From Methanomassiliicoccaceae archaeon DOK (GTDB lineage: Archaea > Thermoplasmatota > Thermoplasmata > Methanomassiliicoccales > Methanomethylophilaceae): DNA of 64,000 nt. How positions within the stretch are numbered: position 1 is the stretch's first letter; each line of letters starts with the position of its first letter. Location: positions 496,001 to 560,000 of the forward strand of contig CP047880.1 in assembly GCA_009911715.1 (NCBI GenBank), given 5' to 3'. Below are positions 15,846 through 25,029 of this stretch, piece after piece. The notes under the pieces were generated by a model. It made no database searches. It was given only the letters and a program-made list of their open reading frames with translations, and was not told where the DNA came from. The translations under genes were made by a program, and so were the position numbers.

Positions 15846-17225
15846 TCATCCGGTCAGGGGTCCCGTGTCGATCGGATTGTGCATCCTGAATATGCCCTTC
15901 CTTGCGCCGACGCACAGTATCGCGGCGGAGAACGCTGCCGAGCCCACCGATGCTGCAACCATCGACCACCAGATGCCGTCCAAACCGAACGCCGACATCG
16001 GAACCAGGAATGCCGTCGGCACGATCAGCTGGGACATCACGCCTATGGACAGCGCGTGTGCGGGCAGATCTGCGGCGGCAAGAGTCTGGTTGACGTTCAC
16101 GGCGACCCATGACAGCAGGTAAGTCAGGGCGAATATCTGGAGTCCCGCGACTGCCATGTCCGCGACCTCTGGGCTGCCGTCGCCCAGGAAGAGTCTCGTG
16201 AGTGGTCCGTCTCCCAGGATGCACATCGCCGCCACAGCGATTCCCATGACCGCCGACGCCACCGACATGACCGTGAACAGGGATCTCACCCTGTGCCCGT
16301 CCCCGGATCCGTGGTTGTAGCTTATGGCGGGCTGCATTGCCGCGTTCATGCCGGTGAACAGCGAGAAGACCACGGAGTTGACGTACATGATTATCCCGTA
16401 TGCCGCGACACCGTCGTTCCCTGCCACCGACAGGAGGACGGCGTTGGCAATGATCCCGAACAGGGAGCCGGACACGCTGTTGAAGAACGTGGACGTCCCG
16501 TTGTAGAGGACCCTCCTGGTCGTGTCCGCGTCCATCCATCCGCCCACGAACCTGAGGACGAACCTCCTGCGGAGGAAGGGGATCAGGGCCACGATGGAGC
16601 CCAGGGCGACGCTGAAGCTGGTGGCGAAGGCGCTGGCCCAGGTCCCGCAGCCGAGCCACCCGATCAGGACGGCCAGCAGCGCGACGTTCAGGACCGCGAC
16701 CCCGACGTTGATCCACATGCTGAGGTTCACGGCTCCGCAGATCCTCAGGTAGTTGTCCGTGGCGAAGAACAGCAGACCCACCGGTGCGAAGAGGGAGAAC
16801 ACCGCTATGTACTGAGCGGCCATGTCCGCGACCTCGCCCTCGGCACCCATGAAGGTTACGATGGGGCCACCGAGGAAGACGCCTATCAGCAGGAATCCCA
16901 CCGATATCGCCACGATGAGCTTCACGGATCCGGTGAACACCCTCCTGGCCATGTCAGTGTCCCCGTTGCCCAGGTGCATCGAGATCCTCACGGACGATCC
17001 CGCCGCCACCATGTCGGAGACCGCCATGAACACGGTCATGATGGGCCATGCCAGGTTGACGGCGGCGAGGGCGTCGCTCCCGAGGTAGTTCCCGACGAAG
17101 ATCCCGTCCATGATGGAGCAGAACGCCCACACGAGTCCCGATATCATCCCCGGTATCGAGCACTTCAAGAAGAGGCGCCAGACAGGCATCCGGCCGTACA
17201 TCTCGTGCTCCGCATCGGATGTCAT
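15846..17225 (-). CDS. MATE-family efflux transporter
   Basis: The 459-residue protein has twelve hydrophobic helices in two homologous halves. The first repeat begins WRLFLKCSIPGMISGLVWAF...DGIFVGNYLGSDALAAVNL and a second-half counterpart includes GMNAAMQPAISYNHGSGD, both MATE hallmarks. These Na+- or H+-coupled antiporters export cationic drugs and metabolites. The ATG overlaps the stop of the upstream marR as ATGA, so the pair is a classic regulator-pump operon under the operator at 17642-17670. Confidence 0.92.
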   Translation of the reverse strand: MTSDAEHEMYGRMPVWRLFLKCSIPGMISGLVWAFCSIMDGIFVGNYLGSDALAAVNLAWPIMTVFMAVSDMVAAGSSVRISMHLGNGDTDMARRVFTGSVKLIVAISVGFLLIGVFLGGPIVTFMGAEGEVADMAAQYIAVFSLFAPVGLLFFATDNYLRICGAVNLSMWINVGVAVLNVALLAVLIGWLGCGTWASAFATSFSVALGSIVALIPFLRRRFVLRFVGGWMDADTTRRVLYNGTSTFFNSVSGSLFGIIANAVLLSVAGNDGVAAYGIIMYVNSVVFSLFTGMNAAMQPAISYNHGSGDGHRVRSLFTVMSVASAVMGIAVAAMCILGDGPLTRLFLGDGSPEVADMAVAGLQIFALTYLLSWVAVNVNQTLAAADLPAHALSIGVMSQLIVPTAFLVPMSAFGLDGIWWSMVAASVGSAAFSAAILCVGARKGIFRMHNPIDTGPLTG

Positions 17226-17638
17226 CTGGAGATCTCCTCCGTCAGGATCCTCAGGGCGCGGCACACGGCGCCAACCCCGTCCGGTCCCAGTTCCTCGCGG
17301 ATCCTGTCGATTGCGCGGTCGTACGGCTCGTCGTACCTGTTGTAGAGCTCCTCCATGTCGGGGCTGAGTCCCAGCAATGTGACCCTGCCGTCCCCGTCGT
17401 CCTTCCGCTTGACGACCAGGCCCTCCCTCACGAGGGACTCCACCTTGCGGGACACGGTGGACTTGTCGAGGTCCAGCATATCGGACAGCTTCCCGACGGT
17501 GCAGCGGTCTGTGTATCTAATCAGGTTCAGGTAGATGAGCGACTGGTAGCCTATGTCCTTCGGACTGTCCCTGTAGAAGGAGAGGTCGTCCATCAGCATC
17601 GCGGCCAGACAGCGCTCCATCTCGGATTGGAGCTCCAT
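17222..17638 (-). CDS. MarR-family transcriptional regulator
   Basis: The 138-residue winged-helix protein shows CTVGKLSDMLDLDKSTVSRKVESLVREGLVVKRK and the wing DDGDGRVTLLGLSPDM, the MarR DNA-binding core. ATG 17638 (MELQSEMERC) sits directly beside a palindrome that overlaps the promoter, indicating autoregulation. It is first in an operon with the MATE pump, so it probably represses both until a ligand binds. A longer upstream frame runs through the operator and is not used. Confidence 0.9.
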   Translation of the reverse strand: MELQSEMERCLAAMLMDDLSFYRDSPKDIGYQSLIYLNLIRYTDRCTVGKLSDMLDLDKSTVSRKVESLVREGLVVKRKDDGDGRVTLLGLSPDMEELYNRYDEPYDRAIDRIREELGPDGVGAVCRALRILTEEISR

Positions 17639-17641
17639 AAT

Positions 17642-17670
17642 TGGTTGAATAAATACAACTATTTCAACCA
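17642..17670 (-). promoter_or_regulatory. Operator palindrome of the marR-MATE operon
   Basis: A perfect inverted repeat, TGGTTGAA and TTCAACCA with a 13-base AT-rich spacer, begins 4 bases upstream of the marR ATG. Arm length, spacing and overlap with the core promoter fit a MarR dimer site. Confidence 0.65.
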
Positions 17671-17732
17671 GACGGGTCGTCCGTCGGCGGTGCCGTAGAA
17701 ATCGGTTAGTACACCATCGCGATACAGACGGC

Positions 17733-18101
17733 ATGGACATGAGTCCCGTGGTCCCGTTCGTGGCTGTCGCCGTGGGCGGAGCCCTGGGCGCCCTCTCCAG
17801 GTTCTGCGTCTACCGCACGGTGGAGACGGCGTTCCCCTGGGCGACGTTCATAGTGAACATCGTCGGGTGCTGCCTGGCGTCGTTCCTGATGTTCAGGTAC
17901 GGGATATATGCCGACGGGCCGGTCAAGACCATGGTGTTCACCGGGTTCTTCGGAGCGTTCACGACAATGTCCACGTTCTCCATCGACACAGTCAACCTGC
18001 TCGAAGGCGGCCAGTACTGGCAGGCGGGCGGGAACATCGTCCTCAACTCCGTCGTGTGCGTCCTCGGCGCGATCGGCGGAAGGTACCTGGCGACGATGTG
18101 A
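17733..18101 (+). CDS. crcB: Fluoride channel FluC/CrcB
   Basis: This small four-helix membrane protein forms dual-topology dimers that expel fluoride. The 122 residues contain GGALGALSRFCVYR, WATFIVNIVGC (the pore Asn) and GFFGAFTTMSTFSIDT (the phenylalanine/threonine track), then a C-terminal helix. It is a single-copy channel. The upstream sequence does not resemble the fluoride riboswitch. ATG 17733 or 17739 could initiate. Confidence 0.93.
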   Translation: MDMSPVVPFVAVAVGGALGALSRFCVYRTVETAFPWATFIVNIVGCCLASFLMFRYGIYADGPVKTMVFTGFFGAFTTMSTFSIDTVNLLEGGQYWQAGGNIVLNSVVCVLGAIGGRYLATM

Positions 18102-18175
18102 TCCATGGTGTCCAGAATCAGTACGTATTGTCCTCGAACAGGTGTCTGTGCCTGTATCATGATGGGCGTGAGAAT

Positions 18176-18208
18176 GGTTCGGAACTAGTTCGGAACTAGT
18201 TCGGAACC
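18176..18208 (+). promoter_or_regulatory. Three-unit operator before the AlbA_2 regulator gene
   Basis: GTTCGGAAC occurs three times (18177-18185, 18188-18196, 18199-18207), separated by TA, so the period is exactly 11 bases, about one helical turn. Each unit is nearly palindromic (GTTC/GAAC). The array touches a TATA-like TTTAATAC at 18210-18217, 30-odd bases before ATG 18249. A bound protein would block TBP. Confidence 0.6.
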
Positions 18209-18248
18209 ATTTAATACCCATTGGTTGCTGTGATATCAGGTGTGATTC

Positions 18249-19589
18249 ATGAATCTGGGCAGGGAGAGCGAGACGGTAGAGTTCAAGGAGAGTATGTCGC
18301 AGCTGGACAAGGCCATTCTCTCCCTCACAGCCATGTTGAACAGACGCAACCAGGGCACCGTCTACATAGGCGTGGACGACGGAGGCGAAGTTGTCGGGAT
18401 GGACATAGGCCCCAGTACCCTGGAGACCATCAGGAACAGGATCCGCAGTGCAGTGCTTCCGCAGACAGTTCCTGAGATCACAGAGTGTGTGACGGACGAC
18501 GGTCGCGCGTACGTCCGCATCCATGTCACGGGGTACAGCATCCCATATTCTTATGACGGTAGATACTACATCAGGAACGTATCCTCCAATGAGTCCGCCG
18601 GACCGGATGTGGTGGTCCAGATGGTGATGTCCAGAGGGATAGACCCTCTCAGAGGGCAGTTGTCCGATGTCCAGGACCTGTCGTTTTCGATGCTTTTCTC
18701 GGTGATGTCGTCCCGTGGCCAGCATCCTCGCAACGATGATGGCTTCTTCAGGAGCCATGGCATGAAGGACGAGCAGGGGCTGTTCAACCTTACAGCATAT
18801 CTCGTCTCGGATCAGAACACGGTGCCGATGCAAGTCGTCCGTTTCAACGGCACTGACCGTTCGGCCGTATCCTCGAGGACGGATTTCGGTGGACAGAGCC
18901 TCATAGCCTCTACGAGGGCCGTGATGGATCACATCTCGACCTACATGGTCACAAGAGTGGACCTTTCAAGGGGTGAGAGGGTCGAGACGGCCCTGTTCGA
19001 TTTCGAATCGTTCAGAGAGGCATGGGTGAACGCCTGTGTCCATAACGCCTGGAGGGCCATGATACCCCCGTCCGTCATGATGTTCGATGACAGGATAGAG
19101 GTCGTCTCATACGGCGGCATACCGTTCCCTGCATCTACCGAGGAGTTCTACAAAGGGGACAGCCGTCCCGTGAACAGGTCTCTGTTCTCCCTGTTCACAC
19201 TCGCTGGTCTGACGGAGCAGAGCGGTCATGGGGTGCCGGTCATTGTCCGTAGGTACGGGCGCGAAGCCTTCCACCTTTCCGACAACGGTGTGGTGGTGAC
19301 GATCCCGTTCTCTTTCGAGCCGGACTATGTGTCCGTCAGGCGCGAGACGGAGCGGAGCAGGGCCGGACTGGATCCAGACAGCGCTCGTGTGCTGGCATAT
19401 CTGGAGGCCAATCCCGAGGCGAAGCTGTCTCAGGCGGCGGACGCGTCGGGGATGTCCCTATCATCTGTGAAGAAGGTGGTGTCTTCCCTCAAGCGCGACG
19501 GTGTTCTGAGGAACGACGGAACGAACAGGAACAGCAGATGGGTTGTCCTCCGAGGGTGTTCTGGGGAGTTCGTCCGACTGGGTTCATAA
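18249..19589 (+). CDS. AlbA_2 (Schlafen-like) regulator with ATPase-like domain and wHTH
   Basis: The 446 residues begin with an AlbA_2 domain (SETVEFKES near residue 8, GTVYIGVDDGGEVVGMD near 37). A GHKL-type ATPase-like C-terminal region of this family follows (FREAWVNACVHNAW, then FDDRIEVVSYGGIP, then LAGLTEQSGHGVPVI). The last 60 residues are a winged helix (ARVLAYLEANPEAKLSQAAD...SLSSVKKVVSSLKRDG). Such proteins are predicted ATP-responsive transcription factors. The array of GTTCGGAAC units directly upstream suggests it represses itself. It stands alone; targets are unknown. Confidence 0.8.
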   Translation: MNLGRESETVEFKESMSQLDKAILSLTAMLNRRNQGTVYIGVDDGGEVVGMDIGPSTLETIRNRIRSAVLPQTVPEITECVTDDGRAYVRIHVTGYSIPYSYDGRYYIRNVSSNESAGPDVVVQMVMSRGIDPLRGQLSDVQDLSFSMLFSVMSSRGQHPRNDDGFFRSHGMKDEQGLFNLTAYLVSDQNTVPMQVVRFNGTDRSAVSSRTDFGGQSLIASTRAVMDHISTYMVTRVDLSRGERVETALFDFESFREAWVNACVHNAWRAMIPPSVMMFDDRIEVVSYGGIPFPASTEEFYKGDSRPVNRSLFSLFTLAGLTEQSGHGVPVIVRRYGREAFHLSDNGVVVTIPFSFEPDYVSVRRETERSRAGLDPDSARVLAYLEANPEAKLSQAADASGMSLSSVKKVVSSLKRDGVLRNDGTNRNSRWVVLRGCSGEFVRLGS

Positions 19590-19611
19590 CCTTGGAAGGC
19601 ATCCGGTATCC

Positions 19612-20793
19612 ATGGACCTTACAAGGGAGGAGGAAGACATCCTCAACGGAGAGGAGGGCGAAGGGAAGCAGAAGGCGATGGAGCTCGTCACAGCCCTGGG
19701 GAAGATATACGGGGCGGACGACCTCATCGACATCACGTCGGCGCATCTTTCCGGTGCGTCGTACAAGACCATCGGAGACGGGGGTCTGAAGTATCTCGAG
19801 GACATGGCGGCCGGAGGCGCCAAGGTCAGCGTCCCGTCGACCCTGAACCCCGTCGGCATGGACCGTGAGCGCTGGGCCGAGATGCACATCTCCAAGGAGT
19901 TCGCCGAGAAGCAGCTGAGGATCATCGACCTGTACGGTCAGATGGGCATCAGGACCACCTGCTCGTGCACCCCGTACACTGGGGCGAACGTCCCGTCCTT
20001 CGGGGACCATGTGGCATGGGCCGAGTCTTCCGCTTTGTCGTTCGTGAACTCCTACATCGGGGCCAGGACGAACAGGGAGGGCGGACCCGGCGCCCTCGCC
20101 GCGGCGATCCTGGGGAAGACCGCCAACTACGGCCTTCATCTGGACGAGAAGAGGAGGCCGACAGTGGTGATCGATGCCGACATAGACGGCTCCGTGTTCT
20201 CATACTCCCTACTGGGTCAGGCCGTGGGCATGGCGATCGGCTCGGGCATCCCGTACTTCAGGGGCCTGGGCCCCGAGATGGGCGTGGAGGAGGCGAAGGC
20301 GCTGTCATCGGCGATGGCGGCGTCCGGTTCCGTGGCGCTCTGGCACGCAGAGGGCGTCACGCCCGAGGCCGGGGGCCACGACGTCTCCGGTCTGGAGACG
20401 ATACACATCGGGGAGGCGGAGCTCAAGGCCGCCTACGACAAGCTGAACACCGTCGACGACGTGCAGCTGATCGCGATAGGGTGCCCGCACCTGACCGAGA
20501 AGGAGATGCACCAGATCGCAGCGTTCCTGAAAGGCAAGAAGAAGGTCAACAAGGACATCGAGATATGGTTCTGCACCTCGGAGGAGGTCAGGGCCAAATG
20601 CCCCGAGGACGTCAGGATAATGGAGGAGTTCGGACCGGTTCTGGCGGACACGTGCATGGTCGTGGCGCCCATCGAGGGATCGTTCCAGCGCACCGGGACC
20701 AACTCGGCAAAGGCAGGGAACTACCTGCCCACGCTGTGCTCGCAGAAGGCGATATGCAGGGACATCCCCGCACTCATGGAGCTGGTAATGTGA
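19612..20793 (+). CDS. Aconitase X / phosphomevalonate dehydratase large subunit
   Basis: The 393-residue protein matches the AcnX catalytic domain (formerly DUF521): LTREEEDILNGEEGEGKQKAMELV at the start, SAHLSGASYKT, IRTTCSCTPY (cluster cysteines), NREGGPGALAAAILGKT, and ADTCMVVAPIEG near the end. In archaea this subunit with its small partner dehydrates mevalonate 5-phosphate to trans-anhydromevalonate 5-phosphate, in the route to isopentenyl phosphate. The iron-sulfur cluster makes it oxygen-sensitive. The next gene starts inside its stop codon. Confidence 0.88.
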   Translation: MDLTREEEDILNGEEGEGKQKAMELVTALGKIYGADDLIDITSAHLSGASYKTIGDGGLKYLEDMAAGGAKVSVPSTLNPVGMDRERWAEMHISKEFAEKQLRIIDLYGQMGIRTTCSCTPYTGANVPSFGDHVAWAESSALSFVNSYIGARTNREGGPGALAAAILGKTANYGLHLDEKRRPTVVIDADIDGSVFSYSLLGQAVGMAIGSGIPYFRGLGPEMGVEEAKALSSAMAASGSVALWHAEGVTPEAGGHDVSGLETIHIGEAELKAAYDKLNTVDDVQLIAIGCPHLTEKEMHQIAAFLKGKKKVNKDIEIWFCTSEEVRAKCPEDVRIMEEFGPVLADTCMVVAPIEGSFQRTGTNSAKAGNYLPTLCSQKAICRDIPALMELVM

Positions 20794-21569
20794 TCGTCGA
20801 GGGACGCACGATAATGTCGGGAAAGGCGACCGGCGAGGTTGTCAAGCTGGGGGAGCCCCTGAGCTTCCTCGGAGGGGTCGACGGGTCGACAGGGGACCTC
20901 CGCGTCGGTGGCGGAGGGAACGTCGCCGGCAAGGTCCTGGTGTTCCCGAAGGGCAAGGGCAGCACGGTCGGATCCTTCGTGATGTACGACCTCATGGTCC
21001 ACGGCGTGGCCCCTGCAGCGGTGATCAACGAGACCGCGGAGACCATCGTCGCCACCGGCGCCGTGATATCGTCCATCCCGATGGTGGACTCGGTCCCGTC
21101 CATCGACATGTTCGAGGACGGGGACATCGTCACCGTCAATGCGACCGCGGGGACCGTGGAGATCGAGGGCGTGGAGATGAAGGAGAGCGTGTCCTCAGCC
21201 GTCGTCATGGACGGCAGGGTCCTGATGCTCAAGCGTCCGGAGTCGTCCCACTCCTTCCCCGGAGTGTGGTCCCTCGTCGCCGGCAGGATCGAGCCCGGGG
21301 AGTCGCCCGAGGATGCTGCCAGGCGCGAGATAAGGGAGGAGACGGCCATCGAGGTCGGTTCCCCCGCGGCATCACTGGACCCCGTGTACGTCAGGGAGGG
21401 ACGCATCCTGTGGAAGGTGCACCCGTTCGCGTTCAGCGTGTCCGGAGTGGAGCCCGTCCTGAACGAGGAGAACGAGGGCTTCCAGTGGGTCCTTCCCGAG
21501 GACATCCCCGGAGTCGAGACCGTCAAGGACACGGTGCCCATCGTGGAAGGGCTCCTGAAGCAGTTCTGA
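20790..21569 (+). CDS. AcnX small subunit fused to a Nudix hydrolase domain
   Basis: GTG 20790 overlaps the stop of the large-subunit gene (GTGA). Residues 1-125 are the AcnX swivel subunit (former DUF126): IMSGKATGEV, GKVLVFPKGKGSTVGSFVMY, GVAPAAVINETAE and a GDIVTVNATAGTVEIEG end. From about 128 a complete Nudix domain follows, with VLMLKRP and the Nudix box (G-x5-E-x7-REIREET, about 164-186). The final glycine of the box reads as alanine. The substrate of the Nudix half is unknown. There is no stop or linker between the domains, so this is one reading frame. Confidence 0.87.
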   Translation: MIVEGRTIMSGKATGEVVKLGEPLSFLGGVDGSTGDLRVGGGGNVAGKVLVFPKGKGSTVGSFVMYDLMVHGVAPAAVINETAETIVATGAVISSIPMVDSVPSIDMFEDGDIVTVNATAGTVEIEGVEMKESVSSAVVMDGRVLMLKRPESSHSFPGVWSLVAGRIEPGESPEDAARREIREETAIEVGSPAASLDPVYVREGRILWKVHPFAFSVSGVEPVLNEENEGFQWVLPEDIPGVETVKDTVPIVEGLLKQF

Positions 21570-21629
21570 AAAACTACAGCGCCGAGGCCCGAAAAGGGTC
21601 CCGGCCGATTTCCTTCTCGACGGACCGGG

Positions 21630-21971
21630 TCAGTTCCCCGACGATGGGGCCTCCGACTCGATGTCCGTCTTCTCCAGTTTGAATATCACGGGCCTGAGGC
21701 CGTCGTTGCAGCTGCAGATCGCGATCCCGGGCTTCCTGATCCAGTCCCCGTAGTAGAACAGCTCGTCCCCCTTCATGTGCGATAGGGCGAACACATATTG
21801 GTACATGGCCTTCCACGCCTCGTCGCACAGCCCCTCGGGTTTGGCGTAGTCCGCGTAGAACACCTGACCCTCCTTCAGCATGGGGCATCTTCCGAGTCCG
21901 TCGATGCCGTACTCCTCCGCCAGCTCCTCGTCCAGTGTGGTCTTCAGGACGGTTATCCTCACCTTGTGCAT
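21630..21971 (-). CDS. TIGR04076-family protein
   Basis: The 113-residue protein fits the TIGR04076 family of small anaerobe proteins: MHKVRITVLKTTLDEELAEEY, a CPMLKEGQVF segment, GLCDEAWKAMYQYVFAL, and DGLRPVIFKLE at the end. Conserved cysteines suggest a metal or redox role; the function is unknown. ATG 21971 matches the family N-terminus, while an earlier ATG at 21986 would add five residues. Confidence 0.75.
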   Translation of the reverse strand: MHKVRITVLKTTLDEELAEEYGIDGLGRCPMLKEGQVFYADYAKPEGLCDEAWKAMYQYVFALSHMKGDELFYYGDWIRKPGIAICSCNDGLRPVIFKLEKTDIESEAPSSGN

Positions 21972-22080
21972 GGATGCGAATCGCATGGCGAATAGAAGAA
22001 ACTGAGCCGATGCCGGACGTCGTGGCGTGAAATGGGTTTCAATGCCCGCGCGGCACGGCGGCCGCACGGGCGGTTTGCCA

Positions 22081-25029
22081 TCACTCAGCCGGAGAGATGC
22101 CGATGGTGATGTCCTTGCCGGTGACGTCCCAGGTCTTGACCTCGGCGCCCTTGGGCTCGGATGTGAAGGTCAGCGACTTCGCCCTGACCTCGTTGGAGAT
22201 GTGGTCCTTCCAGGTCTCGAAGAGCCCGATGAGCCTCTCCTCGGCGGACACCTCGCAGGTGATGAACTGCTCCACGTTGAGCTTCATGTCCTTGCGCATC
22301 TGCTGGATCCTCCTGATGAGCTCCCTGGCGTAGCCCTCCGCCTCGATCTCGGGGGTGACGCTGAAGTCGATGAACAGCGTGCCCTCCTCGAACTCGACGG
22401 GCTCTATGTCGGTCGTGGCCGGGATCTCGTCCTTTCCGAGGTAGACGACCTTCTTCACGTTGGCCTGGTCCTCGAGGACCCCCTCGAACCTCTTGACGGC
22501 GGCGTTCACGCCCGCGTCGTTGCCGCGGACGAAGATCTGCAGGAGGGGCCACCTGAGCTTGGAGCCCATCTTCGCCCTCTCGGCGGCGACCAGGTCCACG
22601 ATGCCGCGGACCAGGGACATGCTGTGCTCCAGCTCGTCGTCGATGAGGCTCTGGTCGCATTTCGGCCAGTCCTCCATGTGCACCGTCAGGAGCTTGCCGC
22701 CCATGTGCTGGTAGACCTCCTCCGCGATGTACGGGGCGATGGGGGCCAGGACCAGGGCGGTCTTCATGATGGCGTAATCCAGGGTGAAGTACGAGGCGTT
22801 CTTGTCCTTCTCCATGTCGGCGTCCTCGGACCAGGACCTGTCCCTGACAAGGCAGACGTACCACCTGGAGAGGTCCTCCATGATGTAGTCGTCCAGCATC
22901 CTGGCGAGCTTGTGCAGCTCCCTGGACTCGAGGAACTCCGTCGCGGACGCGACCATCTTCTCCGTCCTGGAGATCATCCAGCGGTCCTCGTCCCTGAGGT
23001 ACGGGGACATCTCCTCCATCGTGTGCGCGTCGGGGTCGTAGCCGTCGATGATCATGTAGGTGGACGAGAAGTTCACAACGTTCCAGTACGTGTTCAGGAC
23101 CTTCCTGGCGTTCTTCGGTCCGTCCTTCTGGAACGCCGTGTCCTCCCATGGGGCGTTGCTCTTGATGAGGTAGTACCTGAGGGAGTCCGCTCCGACCTGG
23201 TCGATGAGGTCCAGGGGCTCGATGACGTTGCCAAGGGACTTCGACATCTTCTGGCCCTTGGGGTCCAGCACCCATCCGTGCATCATGACCTCGTCGTAGG
23301 GTGCGCGGTCGAAGGAGATCACGCCTGCTCCCAGCTGGGAGTAGAACCATCCGCGGGTCTGGTCGTGGGCCTCCACGATGAACCTCGGGGGCCACCAGAG
23401 GTCGAACTCGTCCTTCCTCCTGGGGTATCCGAGGTCGGCCCATGCGGCGACGCCCGAGTCGAACCAGACGTCCAGGACGTCCGGGATCCTGTGCATGGTC
23501 TTGCCGCACTTGGGGCACTTGAAGGTGACGCCGTCGATCCAGGGCCTGTGGGTGTCCATGCCCTCCGTGTACCCCTCGCCCTCCTTGAGCTCCTCGTACT
23601 GGCCGACGACCTTCCTCTCGCCGCACTCGCACTCCCAGACGGGCATGGGGATCCCCCAGTACCTCTGCCTGGAGATGCACCAGTCCCTGGCGCCCTCGAC
23701 CCAGTTCCTCTCCCTGGTGGAGCCGGCCCAGTCGGGGACCCATTTGACGCGGTCGATCTCGGACAGCATCTCGTCCTTGATGTCGGGCACGGTGATGAAC
23801 CACTGCCTGGTGTTCCTGTAGATGATCGGGGACTTGCATCTCCAGCAGTGTCCGTACCTGTGCTTGATCTTGCTCTTGTTGTACATCAGGCCATTCTCGT
23901 CGAGGTTCTTGATGACCTCGTCCGCGACGGTCTTGACCTTCTTGCCGGCCATGAGGGGGAACTCGTCAGTGTACCTGCCGTTCTCAGCAACGGGGCAGAA
24001 CGGGGCGATGCCGTACCTCTTACCGGTCTCGTAGTCGTCTGGTCCGTGCCCGGGGGCTGTGTGGACCAGTCCGGTGTTGTCCTTCTCGACGTAGTCGGCG
24101 GTGACGACCCTGAACGTCCACTCGGACTTCGGGACGTTCTCGTTCTCGAAGGGCGGGATGTACTCCATCCCCTCCATGTCCTTGCCTTTCATCCTCTCCA
24201 GGACCTCGAAGCTCTCGTAGCCGCCCTTCTGCATGACGTACTCCGCCTGGGACTCGAGGACGTAGACGGTCTCCTCCCCGGAGGCCCCCTTCATCCTGAC
24301 CTTGGCGTACTCGAAGTCGGGGTGGACCGCGACGGCCATGTTGGCGGCGAGGGTCCAGGGCGTGGTCGTCCAGATGAGGAGGGACCCGTCCCCGTTCCTG
24401 AGGGGGAACCTGACCATGATCGACGGGTCGGTCTCGTCCCAGTACTCGATCTCGGCCTCAGCCAGCGCGGTCTCGCATCTGGGGCACCATGTGACGACCC
24501 TGCTGGAGGCCTTCAGGAGCTTCTTCTCCTCGGCCTTCTGGATGGTCCACCATGCGGACTCGAGGTAGTCGAGCTTGATCGTCTGATAGGGGTTCTCCCA
24601 GTCCATCCAAACTCCGAGCTGCTTGAACTGCTCGGTCATGTCGGCGTGGAGGCCCAGGGCGAACTCCCTGCAGGTGGACACGAACTTGTCGATGCCGAGC
24701 TCCTCGATGTCCTTCTTGGAGTGGACGCCGATGTTCTTCTCGACCTTGACCTCGATGGGGAGGCCGTGCATGTCGAACCCGGGCTGGTCGCGGACGTTGT
24801 ACCCGCACATCCTCCAGTACCTGAGGAGGATGTCCTTGACGGTCTTGTTCATCGCGGTGCCCAGGTGGATCGCCCCCGTGGTGTACGGAGGTCCGTCGAC
24901 GAAGTAGAACCTCTCGCCCTCGGCGCGGTGCTCCTTCGTCTTGTGGTAGGCGTCGGTCTCATCCCAGTATGCCTGGACATCCCTCTCGATGCCCTTGGCG
25001 TCATAATTGGCACGGATCTGCTTTATCAT
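22081..25029 (-). CDS. ileS: Isoleucyl-tRNA synthetase
   Basis: This 982-residue class Ia synthetase charges tRNA-Ile and edits valine. It shows the PPYTTGAIHLGTAMNK signature (HIGH motif as HLGT), the CP1 editing domain (WTTTPWTLAANMAVAVHPD), the tryptophan-rich WFxxxP segment region, zinc-type cysteine pairs (WCPRC, HCWRCKSP) and KGQKMSKSLGNV (KMSKS). The C-terminal 250 residues form the anticodon-binding region. It is monocistronic; a GC hairpin lies beyond the stop near 22045-22075. Confidence 0.97.
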   Translation of the reverse strand: MIKQIRANYDAKGIERDVQAYWDETDAYHKTKEHRAEGERFYFVDGPPYTTGAIHLGTAMNKTVKDILLRYWRMCGYNVRDQPGFDMHGLPIEVKVEKNIGVHSKKDIEELGIDKFVSTCREFALGLHADMTEQFKQLGVWMDWENPYQTIKLDYLESAWWTIQKAEEKKLLKASSRVVTWCPRCETALAEAEIEYWDETDPSIMVRFPLRNGDGSLLIWTTTPWTLAANMAVAVHPDFEYAKVRMKGASGEETVYVLESQAEYVMQKGGYESFEVLERMKGKDMEGMEYIPPFENENVPKSEWTFRVVTADYVEKDNTGLVHTAPGHGPDDYETGKRYGIAPFCPVAENGRYTDEFPLMAGKKVKTVADEVIKNLDENGLMYNKSKIKHRYGHCWRCKSPIIYRNTRQWFITVPDIKDEMLSEIDRVKWVPDWAGSTRERNWVEGARDWCISRQRYWGIPMPVWECECGERKVVGQYEELKEGEGYTEGMDTHRPWIDGVTFKCPKCGKTMHRIPDVLDVWFDSGVAAWADLGYPRRKDEFDLWWPPRFIVEAHDQTRGWFYSQLGAGVISFDRAPYDEVMMHGWVLDPKGQKMSKSLGNVIEPLDLIDQVGADSLRYYLIKSNAPWEDTAFQKDGPKNARKVLNTYWNVVNFSSTYMIIDGYDPDAHTMEEMSPYLRDEDRWMISRTEKMVASATEFLESRELHKLARMLDDYIMEDLSRWYVCLVRDRSWSEDADMEKDKNASYFTLDYAIMKTALVLAPIAPYIAEEVYQHMGGKLLTVHMEDWPKCDQSLIDDELEHSMSLVRGIVDLVAAERAKMGSKLRWPLLQIFVRGNDAGVNAAVKRFEGVLEDQANVKKVVYLGKDEIPATTDIEPVEFEEGTLFIDFSVTPEIEAEGYARELIRRIQQMRKDMKLNVEQFITCEVSAEERLIGLFETWKDHISNEVRAKSLTFTSEPKGAEVKTWDVTGKDITIGISPAE

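Noticed and set aside
17671-17732. Fluoride riboswitch before crcB
   Set aside because: The conserved crcB-motif segments are not present, and only about 60 bases separate the operator of marR from the start codon.
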